Source: an uncultured Ruminococcus sp. (lineage in GTDB: Bacteria > Bacillota > Clostridia > Oscillospirales > Ruminococcaceae). From it: a DNA stretch of 7,216 nucleotides. The translations under genes and the position numbers were made by a program. Shown here one piece after another: positions 1-5,434 of the stretch (positions are counted from its first letter, which is position 1; every line of letters begins with the position of its first letter). The notes below the pieces were generated by a model. That model was not told the DNA's origin. It worked only from the letters and a program-made list of their open reading frames with translations, and searched no databases. The stretch covers positions 1-7,216 of the forward strand of contig USCU01000058.1 in assembly GCA_900553335.1 (NCBI GenBank), given 5' to 3'.

Positions 1-19
1 AGATGTGTATAAGAGACAG
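1..19 (+). other. Nextera/Tn5 mosaic-end adapter remnant, 5' end
   Basis: The first 19 bases are exactly the Tn5 mosaic end of Illumina tagmentation adapters (AGATGTGTATAAGAGACAG). The ppdK reading frame starts in mid-gene directly after it. This is library sequence and not genomic DNA, and it should be trimmed. Confidence 0.97.
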
Positions 20-2544
20 TTCCTGTTCCTCAGGGCTTTACAATTACAACAGAAGCTTGTACTCAGTATTATGAAGACGGAAGACAGATCAACGATGAGA
101 TTCAGTCGCAGATCAATGAATACATCGGCAAAATGGAGGAAATTACAGGAAAGAAGTTTGGAGATTCAGAAAATCCTCTTCTCGTTTCCGTTCGTTCAGG
201 AGCAAGAGCTTCAATGCCTGGTATGATGGATACTATTTTGAATTTAGGTCTTAACGAAACTGTTGTTGATGTTATGGCTGCAAAATCAGGAAATCCACGT
301 TGGGCATGGGACTGCTACAGAAGATTCATTCAGATGTATTCCGACGTAGTAATGGAAGTTGGTAAAAAGTATTTTGAAGAACTTATCGATGAAATGAAGG
401 CTAAGAAAGGCGTTACTCAGGACGTTGAGCTTACAGCTGACGATCTCAAGGAACTTGCAGGTCAGTTTAAAGCTGAATACAAGGCTAAGATCGGTGTTGA
501 TTTCCCAACAGATCCTAAGGAACAGCTTATGGGAGCAGTTAAGGCTGTATTCCGTTCATGGGATAACCCTCGTGCTAACGTATACCGTCGTGACAACGAT
601 ATTCCTTATTCATGGGGAACTGCTGTAAACGTACAGTCAATGGCATTCGGAAACATGGGTGACGACTGCGGTACAGGTGTTGCATTTACTCGTGATCCTG
701 CAACAGGTGAAAAGAAGCTCATGGGAGAGTTTTTGACAAACGCACAGGGCGAGGACGTTGTTGCCGGAGTTCGTACTCCAATGCCTATTGCTCAGATGGC
801 TGAGAAATTCCCAGAAGCTTTTGAGGAATTTAAGCAGGTTTGCTTGAACCTTGAAAACCACTATAGAGATATGCAGGATATGGAGTTTACTGTTGAACAC
901 GGAAAGCTCTATATGCTTCAGACAAGAAACGGTAAGAGAACTGCACAGGCAGCTCTTAAGATTGCGTGCGACCTCGTTGACGAGGGAATGAGAACAGAAG
1001 AAGAGGCTGTACTCATGATTGATCCTAGAAACCTTGATACACTTCTTCATCCGCAGTTTGATTCTAAGGAGCTTAAGGCTGCAACTCCTATCGGAAAGGG
1101 ACTCGGCGCATCTCCTGGAGCAGCTTGTGGTAAGGTTGTATTCTCAGCTGAGGACGCTGAAGAGTGGAACGCAAGAGGCGAAAAGGTAGTTCTTGTTCGT
1201 CTTGAAACTTCTCCTGAGGACATCACAGGTATGAAGGCTTCACAGGGAATCCTTACAGTAAGAGGCGGTATGACATCTCACGCTGCAGTTGTTGCTCGTG
1301 GAATGGGTACTTGCTGTGTATCAGGATGTTCTGATATTAATATGGACGAAGCTAACAAGAAGTTTACACTTGCAGGAAAGACATTTACTGAGGGTGATTA
1401 TATTTCAATCGACGGTTCAACAGGTAATATTTACGATGGAATTATTCCTACTGTTGACGCTACGATCGCAGGCGAGTTCGGAAGAATCATGGCTTGGGCT
1501 GACAAATACAGAGTATTAAAGGTAAGAACAAACGCTGATACTCCTGCTGATGCTAAGAAGGCTAGAGAGCTCGGCGCTGAGGGAATCGGACTTTGCCGTA
1601 CAGAGCATATGTTCTTTGATCCTGAGAGAATCGCAGCATTCAGAGAGATGATCTGCTCAGATACAGTTGAGGAAAGAGAAGCTGCACTCGCTAAGATCGA
1701 GCCTATGCAGCAGAGCGACTTTGAGGCTCTTTATGAGGCTCTTGAGGGTAACCCTGTAACAATCAGATTCCTTGATCCGCCGCTTCACGAATTCGTTCCT
1801 ACAGAAGAGGCTGACATCAAGGCACTCGCTGAAGCACAGGGCAAGAGCGTTGAAACAATCAAGGCTATTATTGCATCGCTTCACGAGTTCAACCCAATGA
1901 TGGGACACCGTGGATGCCGTCTTGCAGTAACTTATCCTGAGATTGCTAAGATGCAGACAAGCGCTGTTATCAAGGCAGCTATCAACGTTAAGAAAGCTCA
2001 TCCTGACTGGACTGTTGAACCTGAGATAATGATTCCGCTCGTTGGAGATATCAAAGAGCTTAAGAATGTAAAGAAGGTCGTTGTTGAAACTGCTGACGCT
2101 ATTATTGCTGAGGCTGGAAGCGATCTTAAGTATGAGGTTGGTACAATGATCGAGATTCCTCGTGCTGCTCTTACAGCTGACGAGATCGCTGCAGAGGCTG
2201 ACTTCTTCTGCTTCGGTACAAACGACCTTACTCAGATGACATTCGGCTTCTCAAGAGATGACGCAGGTAAGTTCCTTGACGCTTACTATGACGCTAAGAT
2301 CTACGAGAACGATCCGTTTGCTAAGCTCGACCAGACAGGTGTCGGCAAGCTTATGGATATGGCTATCAAGCTTGGTAAGCCTGTAAATCCAAAGCTTCAC
2401 ATCGGTATCTGCGGAGAGCATGGCGGAGATCCTACATCTGTAGAGTTCTGCCACAAGATCGGTCTTGATTATGTATCATGCTCACCGTTCAGAGTGCCAA
2501 TCGCTAGACTTGCTGCTGCACAGGCTGCTATATCTAACAAGTAA
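20..2544 (+). CDS. ppdK: Pyruvate, phosphate dikinase (5'-truncated by the fragment end)
   Basis: PPDK reversibly converts pyruvate + ATP + Pi to PEP + AMP + PPi in the cytosol. In anaerobes it serves PPi-linked glycolysis or PEP synthesis. The frame is open right up to the adapter: codons from 22 read PVPQGFTITTEAC, the conserved N-terminal region of the clostridial enzyme. The Met at 133 is therefore internal. From memory of the 874-residue Clostridium symbiosum enzyme, about 34 residues are missing; 840 complete codons remain. Domains in order are the ATP-grasp nucleotide-binding domain (SVRSGARASMPGMMD near 199-243), the swivelling phosphohistidine domain (GGMTSHAAVVARGMGTCCVSG; catalytic His codon 1279-1281, preceded by Thr-Ser), and the C-terminal PEP/pyruvate barrel (GTNDLTQMTFGFSRDD; GICGEHGGDP with the acid/base Cys codon at 2410-2412, which falls at 831 in that register). 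All key residues are present and the C-terminus is intact. The promoter lies outside the fragment. Transcription probably ends at the 2740-2771 terminator. Confidence 0.97.
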
Positions 2545-2559
2545 TTGGCAGAAAGCTGA

Positions 2560-2727
2560 TATGATATAATAACCCTAAAGGAAAATCAACTTATCGCTGA
2601 TTTATCGTGCATACGCACGATTTGGCTCTCGCCGCCCTTTAAGAACATTGAATCATTAATTTGCGGCTGTCGCCGCATGTCGGCTTTGCCTACTATTGCG
2701 ATAAATCGCAATCAAATTATGATATAA
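2560..2727. repeat. Hairpin-rich intergenic segment bounded by 10-bp direct repeats
   Basis: TATGATATAA occurs at 2560-2569 and again at 2718-2727, flanking 148 bp. Inside are three perfect small hairpins: ATCGTGC/GCACGAT (2604-2610/2615-2621), GCGGC/GCCGC (2663-2667/2672-2676) and ATTGCGA/TCGCAAT (2695-2701/2706-2712). GATTTATCG at 2599-2607 is also the inverse of 2699-2707, so the segment could fold as one branched structure. A 12-bp unit GGCTNTCGCCGC is repeated at 2624-2635 and 2665-2676. This looks like a small non-autonomous or REP-like element in the ppdK 3' UTR, but no transposase or matched terminal inverted repeats are visible. An ordinary structured 3' UTR is the alternative. Confidence 0.4.
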
Positions 2728-2739
2728 CAAATATGAATT

Positions 2740-2771
2740 ACTCCCCATGTCAAAAGGCATGGGGAGTTTTT
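2740..2771 (+). terminator. Intrinsic terminator downstream of ppdK
   Basis: A perfect 10-bp stem, ACTCCCCATG (2740-2749) with CATGGGGAGT (2758-2767), has an 8-nt loop and runs into a T tract at 2767-2771. It lies about 195 nt after the ppdK stop with no gene between, so it most likely ends the ppdK transcript and insulates the regulator that follows. Confidence 0.88.
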
Positions 2772-2812
2772 GCTGTTTCATAAAAAATTGTTTGGAGCTT
2801 AAATAATCTTTC

Positions 2813-2829
2813 AGCAACAGGGTGTTGCT
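2813..2829. promoter_or_regulatory. Perfect inverted repeat, candidate operator
   Basis: AGCAACA (2813-2819) and TGTTGCT (2823-2829) are exact inverse complements around a GGG centre, giving a 17-bp dyad. It ends on the first base of the proposed -35 box of the XRE-family gene. It has no T tract, so a terminator role is unlikely. XRE regulators often bind such dyads in their own promoters, which makes autoregulation a reasonable inference. Confidence 0.4.
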
Positions 2830-2857
2830 TGATTCTTCACAATAGCCATAGTATAAT
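2829..2857 (+). promoter_or_regulatory. Vegetative-type promoter of the XRE regulator
   Basis: TTGATT (2829-2834) and a consensus TATAAT (2852-2857) are separated by 17 bp. Initiation would fall near 2864, so the ribosome binding site GAGGTGA (2864-2870) would sit at the very 5' end of an unusually short leader of about 12 nt. Confidence 0.7.
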
Positions 2858-2875
2858 ATCTATGAGGTGATTTAT

Positions 2876-3325
2876 ATGAAAACGAAAGATGTAATACTTA
2901 AACTTAGAACCGAAAGCGGATTATCTCAAGATGAACTTGCAAATAAGGTTTATGTTACCAGACAAGCCGTATCACGTTGGGAAACCGGAGAAACTGTGCC
3001 AAACACAGAAACACTAAAGCTGCTATCAAGACTATTTGATGTTTCAATCAATACAATTTTAGGTTCTCCCCGTAAATTGATTTGTCAGTGCTGCGGTATG
3101 CCGCTTGATGATTCTTCTATCAGCAAGGAACCCGATGAATCATTTAACGAAGAATACTGTAAATGGTGTTATACTGATGGAAAATTTGTTTATACGAATC
3201 TTGAAGAATTAACTGATTTTCTTGTCGGACATATGTCAAATGAAAACTGGTCTGCGGAACAAGCACGATCCTTTTTTGAAGATCAATTGCCAAAGCTAAA
3301 TCATTGGAAAAAGTCAGAAGCATGA
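2876..3325 (+). CDS. XRE-family regulator with C-terminal zinc-ribbon domain
   Basis: This is a 149-residue cytoplasmic DNA-binding protein. Residues about 5-60 form a Cro/CI-type helix-turn-helix (SGLSQDELANKVYVTRQAVS, then RWETGETVP). Residues about 69-140 match the putative zinc-ribbon family (Pfam Zn_ribbon_2 type, CxxCGMPL start): C70-x2-C73 and C95-x2-C98 are the likely metal ligands. The tail is hydrophilic and there is no signal peptide or membrane segment. Start choice: the in-frame GTG at 2867 lies within the Shine-Dalgarno GAGGTGA, so the ATG at 2876, 5 nt after that site, is the real start. The gene stands alone with its own promoter and a dyad at its -35. Its codons are more AT-rich than those of ppdK or gatA, which may reflect transfer. 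The target genes and the signal (metal or redox) are unknown. Confidence 0.88.
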   Translation: MKTKDVILKLRTESGLSQDELANKVYVTRQAVSRWETGETVPNTETLKLLSRLFDVSINTILGSPRKLICQCCGMPLDDSSISKEPDESFNEEYCKWCYTDGKFVYTNLEELTDFLVGHMSNENWSAEQARSFFEDQLPKLNHWKKSEA

Positions 3326-3683
3326 CTTTAAACCGAAGCTTTGTTGCTCGGATCAAATCGTGGTTTGATTCAAAAATGATATTATGTAGTTTGACTAACT
3401 GAGGAGTTTAGGAGTTTAAATAAATTTTACTTTTAATTGTAATTCCACAGAATGAAGAAAATATACGAATCGTTATCGAAATACAAAATACTGTGCATAG
3501 GAAAACTTTAATAGCGGCATTGATATTTTATTTTCAAATTTAGAAAATTTAAATTAAAAATCATATCACAAATCTAATTCTCAATCTCCAAATCAAATTA
3601 AAAAACATGGAATATTCTTTTATTCATTGCAGATAATAGATTTACAAATGATAAAAACTGCAAAGAGAAAAGGAGAAATAGAT
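3326..3683. other. AT-rich non-coding region upstream of spoVT
   Basis: I see no gene here. The region holds a weak 6-bp hairpin (3352-3357/3364-3369, no T tract), a tandem 8-bp duplication GGAGTTTA at 3403-3410 and 3411-3418, and a long AT-rich stretch at about 3520-3605. No convincing terminator for the preceding gene is visible. A loose match to a forespore sigma-G promoter (TGCATA 3494-3499; CATTGATA 3518-3525) would fit spoVT biology in Bacillus, but it is weak. Confidence 0.5.
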
Positions 3684-4217
3684 ATGAAAGCAACGGGAAT
3701 AGTAAGACGTATTGACGATCTTGGAAGAGTGGTAATCCCTAAAGAAATAAGGAGAACCTTAAGAATAAGAGAGGGAGATCCGCTTGAAATATTTACAAAC
3801 AGCGAGGGTGAAGTGATTTTCAAAAAATATTCGTCTATTGGTGAGATCAACGAAGCGGCAAGCTCGGCAGCAGAGGCTATTTATAAGCTTGGCGGTGCAC
3901 CTGTCGTCGTTTTTGACAGAGATCATGTTGTTGCAGTTGCGGGAACTTCCCAGAAGGAGTACAGCGAAAGAAGAGTTTCTGCGGCACTTGAAGATCTGAT
4001 TGAAAGCAGAAGCACATACGTTAAAAACGGTGATAAGCTCATGCCAATTGAGGGAGTATCAAAATCAGCACTCGCAATAACGCCGATTATTTCCTCAGGA
4101 GATGTAACAGGAGCGGTTGCGTTTGTCGAGGGTGAGAATGAGCAGCCTGCAAGCGATAAGCATCTTATGCTAACAAAAGCAGCAGCAATGTTTTTAGGAA
4201 AGCAGATAGAGAGCTGA
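3684..4217 (+). CDS. spoVT: Stage V sporulation protein T, AbrB-type regulator
   Basis: SpoVT is a DNA-binding regulator that in Bacillus subtilis modulates sigma-G-dependent forespore genes and spore-coat or germination properties. The product is 177 residues, against 178 in B. subtilis as I recall it. Residues 1-50 form the AbrB swapped-hairpin DNA-binding domain, with the family-typical start MKATGIVRRIDDLGRVVIPK followed by EIRRTLRIREGDPLEIF. Residues about 55-177 form the GAF-like effector domain that distinguishes SpoVT from AbrB itself. Start choice: ATG 3684 has AGGAG (3671-3675) 8 nt upstream and matches the family start exactly; the earlier in-frame ATG at 3627 has no comparable site. 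The gene is monocistronic here, with long non-coding flanks on both sides. Its presence suggests sporulation capacity or remnant sporulation circuitry, although SpoVT homologues can persist in lineages not known to sporulate. Confidence 0.95.
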   Translation: MKATGIVRRIDDLGRVVIPKEIRRTLRIREGDPLEIFTNSEGEVIFKKYSSIGEINEAASSAAEAIYKLGGAPVVVFDRDHVVAVAGTSQKEYSERRVSAALEDLIESRSTYVKNGDKLMPIEGVSKSALAITPIISSGDVTGAVAFVEGENEQPASDKHLMLTKAAAMFLGKQIES

Positions 4218-4345
4218 ATGCCATGAGCATTTAATGTTTTGTGGTTTGTAGGATATTATGACAAATATAACTAAATTAAGCGGGGGATACAATCTCCCGT
4301 GAAAACGTTGAATAACAGGGCTGGTGCCAATTGTTGAAGAATTAA

Positions 4346-4390
4346 AAATCCCGAATTTGCGATAAATAACGCATTTTCGGGATTTATTTT
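4346..4390 (+). terminator. Intrinsic terminator downstream of spoVT
   Basis: AAATCCCGAA (4346-4355) pairs with TTCGGGATTT (4376-4385). The stem continues inward through TGCG/CGCA after two T-T mismatches, and TTTATTTT follows at 4383-4390. It is the probable end of the spoVT transcript, about 130 nt after its stop, or an attenuator for what follows. Confidence 0.82.
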
Positions 4391-4465
4391 GGTATATTAA
4401 GATGTGAAAATGAAGCTCTGTTTAAATGCAGGGGAAAAAAAGCTTAGCACAAGAAAACATCCGAG

Positions 4466-4471
4466 TATAAT
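4466..4471 (+). promoter_or_regulatory. Possible -10 element upstream of the small ORF
   Basis: A consensus TATAAT lies 52 nt before the start of the 33-codon ORF. The only nearby -35 candidate is the poor TTAGCA at 4444-4449 (16-bp spacing). A perfect TTGACA at 4482-4487 has no matching -10 downstream. Position supports a promoter, but the hexamer evidence is incomplete. Confidence 0.3.
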
Positions 4472-4522
4472 AGTAGTGTGTTTGACAATGTATTATGTAG
4501 AAAACGAGGAGGCTTTTCGATA

Positions 4523-4624
4523 ATGAAAAAAGATAAAAACGAAAAAATACATAGCACGCTCGATATGCAGATTTTAGTATCGTATCGTTCTTGCGTCAAG
4601 GTTCAGAGGGAAGGTATTTTTTGA
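4523..4624 (+). CDS. Possible small protein of 33 residues
   Basis: An ATG at 4523 follows GAGGAGG (4506-4512), as strong a ribosome binding site as any in the window, with a 10-nt gap. The ORF reads MKKDKNEKIHSTLDM, continues as a charged segment with one Cys (residue 24), and ends at TGA 4622-4624. There is no signal peptide or membrane segment. I do not recognise it. The stop is preceded by a T6 run (4617-4622), and the -1 frame stays open to 4800 (continuing LKKTLRDMGNIKLS). The pair could thus be a decayed or frameshifted longer gene, a programmed -1 product, or a sequencing error. The extended frame runs into the candidate RNA element, which argues against a long conserved protein. Confidence 0.35.
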   Translation: MKKDKNEKIHSTLDMQILVSYRSCVKVQREGIF

Positions 4625-4739
4625 AGAAAACACTTAGAGATATGGGAAATATTAAGTTAAGTATGTCAGTGGAAGTGAGTGGAGATAATAGAAGGAGAAG
4701 TATACTCGGATTATTTACATATAGCTGTCAAACATTCAA

Positions 4740-5012
4740 TACCCCCGGATACAGGGGGGGTAAGCCTGTAAAATCCTCTTCAATGGGTAGTTGGGCGTGA
4801 CGACAACGCTCCCCGTTGGACAAACACACTCACTAGACAGATATCTGTCTTGCTCAGCTTTTTCCCGAGGAAACCCCTTTTCATAGAAAAATGGCTCATA
4901 CCGCTGTCTTTCTCTCAAAGTGTAGTTGCATCAGCGCATTTCCGCCTACACGATAATATTTTAAAAGCGTGCTTTTTTGACAGGCTGACTACCCGTATAA
5001 CGGGTGGTTTTA
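4740..5012 (+). ncRNA. Candidate structured non-coding RNA between spoVT and gatC
   Basis: No conventional gene fits here, but the strand folds well. TACCCCC/GGGGGTA (4740-4746/4756-4762) forms a 7-bp hairpin. Directly adjacent, AGCCTGT (4763-4769) pairs with ACAGGCT (4980-4986), a 7-bp helix closing about 224 nt. Inside are GGGCGT/ACGCTC (4793-4798/4806-4811, one G-T pair), AGACAG-ATAT-CTGTCT (4835-4850), TTTCC-CGA-GGAAA (4861-4873), TTTTC-ATA-GAAAA (4878-4890) and GTGTAG/CTACAC (4920-4925/4946-4951). One base after the closing helix comes an intrinsic terminator, typical of a discrete transcript. I found no clear promoter, so the 5' end is approximate and could lie upstream. Function is unknown. 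raiA/SraC RNA (about 200 nt, Clostridia, sporulation-linked) is one hypothesis from size, host and neighbourhood. I do not recall that consensus well enough to assign it. Confidence 0.55.
4988..5012 (+). terminator. Intrinsic terminator at the 3' end of the candidate ncRNA
   Basis: ACTACCCGT (4988-4996) pairs with ACGGGTGGT (5000-5008), 9 bp with one G-T pair and a 3-nt loop, and merges into TTTTA at 5008-5012. It sits about 44 nt before the gatC -35 box, so it separates the upstream transcript from the gatCAB operon. Confidence 0.72.
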
Positions 5013-5055
5013 GTTAAAATAAAAGCAATGCAAAACCCATAATGGGAAAAAATGC

Positions 5056-5084
5056 TTGCAAATTATAGCTTAGTGTGGTAAAAT
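5056..5084 (+). promoter_or_regulatory. Vegetative-type promoter of the gatCAB operon
   Basis: TTGCAA (5056-5061) and TAAAAT (5079-5084) are 17 bp apart, and a TG at 5076-5077 makes an extended -10. Initiation near 5091 gives a leader of about 53 nt. Within it TTAGTAT is repeated at 5091-5097 and 5102-5108, and TTAGT (5091-5095) can pair with ACTAA (5118-5122). Confidence 0.78.
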
Positions 5085-5143
5085 GTATATTTAGTATGGG
5101 GTTAGTATACCCTCTTAACTAAAATATGAAAGGTGAAAGTATT

Positions 5144-5422
5144 ATGGATCTTGAAATGATAAAATATCTCGCCGAGCTTGGCAAGCTTAAATTCTCTGAA
5201 GAAGAGCTGAAAAAGGCAAGCGAAGATATGACGAGCATTATCGAGCTTATGGATAAGGTAAAGGAAATAGACGTGGCTTACGATCCTTATTTGGATAATA
5301 AGAATGTATTTTTAAACGATTTGCGTGAGGATAAAAACGTTAAAAGTCTTGAAACGGAAAAGCTTCTTAAAAACGCAAAGAATCAGCAAAACTGCTTTGT
5401 CGTTCCTAAGGTAGTAGAATAA
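5144..5422 (+). CDS. gatC: Asp-tRNA(Asn)/Glu-tRNA(Gln) amidotransferase subunit C
   Basis: GatC is the small non-catalytic subunit that wraps GatA and GatB and stabilises the heterotrimer. The 92-residue product is close to the usual length of about 95. It has the typical N-terminal helical segment (IKYLAELGKLKFSEEELKK), the mid-region DMTSIIELMDKVKEIDV, an acidic centre with DLREDKN, and the C-terminal FVVPKVVE characteristic of the family. Start choice: ATG 5144 has AAGGTGA (5130-5136) 7 nt upstream; an in-frame ATG at 5126 precedes this site and would place it inside the coding region. It is the first gene of the operon, and its stop TAA (5420-5422) shares bases with the gatA ribosome binding site, a sign of translational coupling. 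Confidence 0.94.
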   Translation: MDLEMIKYLAELGKLKFSEEELKKASEDMTSIIELMDKVKEIDVAYDPYLDNKNVFLNDLREDKNVKSLETEKLLKNAKNQQNCFVVPKVVE

Positions 5423-5434
5423 GGAGGCGTTTTT

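Larger units (their letters stand above)
4218..4522. other. Non-coding region after spoVT, with hairpin and candidate leader
   Basis: There is no ORF with coding character here. The segment contains an 8-bp hairpin CGGGGGAT/ATCTCCCG (4281-4288/4292-4299, one G-T pair), a strong terminator (4346-4390) and a TATAAT at 4466-4471. GGGAT at 4284-4288 could alternatively pair with ATCCC at 4348-4352 in the terminator's 5' arm, an arrangement seen in attenuators. The stretch CAGGGCTGGTGCC (4316-4328) superficially resembles T-box or cobalamin-riboswitch motifs, but the rest of those structures is absent. Confidence 0.45.

Noticed and set aside
133..135. ATG at 133 as the ppdK start
   Set aside because: Upstream codons from 22 encode conserved PPDK residues in the same frame, so this Met is internal.
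637..1050. 137-codon ORF on the - strand within ppdK
   Set aside because: It is antisense to a strongly conserved coding region and has no recognisable domain. The other antisense frames inside ppdK and gatA are rejected for the same reason.
2867..2869. GTG at 2867 as the start of the XRE regulator
   Set aside because: It lies within the Shine-Dalgarno GAGGTGA that serves the ATG at 2876.
4300..4345. T-box or cobalamin riboswitch suggested by CAGGGCTGGTGCC
   Set aside because: T-box needs a GGGTGGNACCGCG-type core and a stem I specifier region; cobalamin switches need further conserved blocks. None is present, and no tRNA-synthetase or B12 gene follows.
4482..4487. Perfect TTGACA as a -35 box
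   Set aside because: No acceptable -10 hexamer lies 15-19 bp downstream; that position is occupied by the GAGGAGG ribosome binding site.
4591..4800. 69-codon TTG-started ORF on the + strand
   Set aside because: There is no ribosome binding site, and its 3' half overlaps the structured RNA candidate. It is retained only as a possible frame extension of the 33-codon ORF.
4736..4918. 60-codon ORF on the - strand over the candidate RNA
   Set aside because: It has no recognisable domain, and its strand is opposite to the terminator and helix layout.
5126..5128. ATG at 5126 as the gatC start
   Set aside because: It precedes the ribosome binding site for ATG 5144 and adds residues not typical of GatC.
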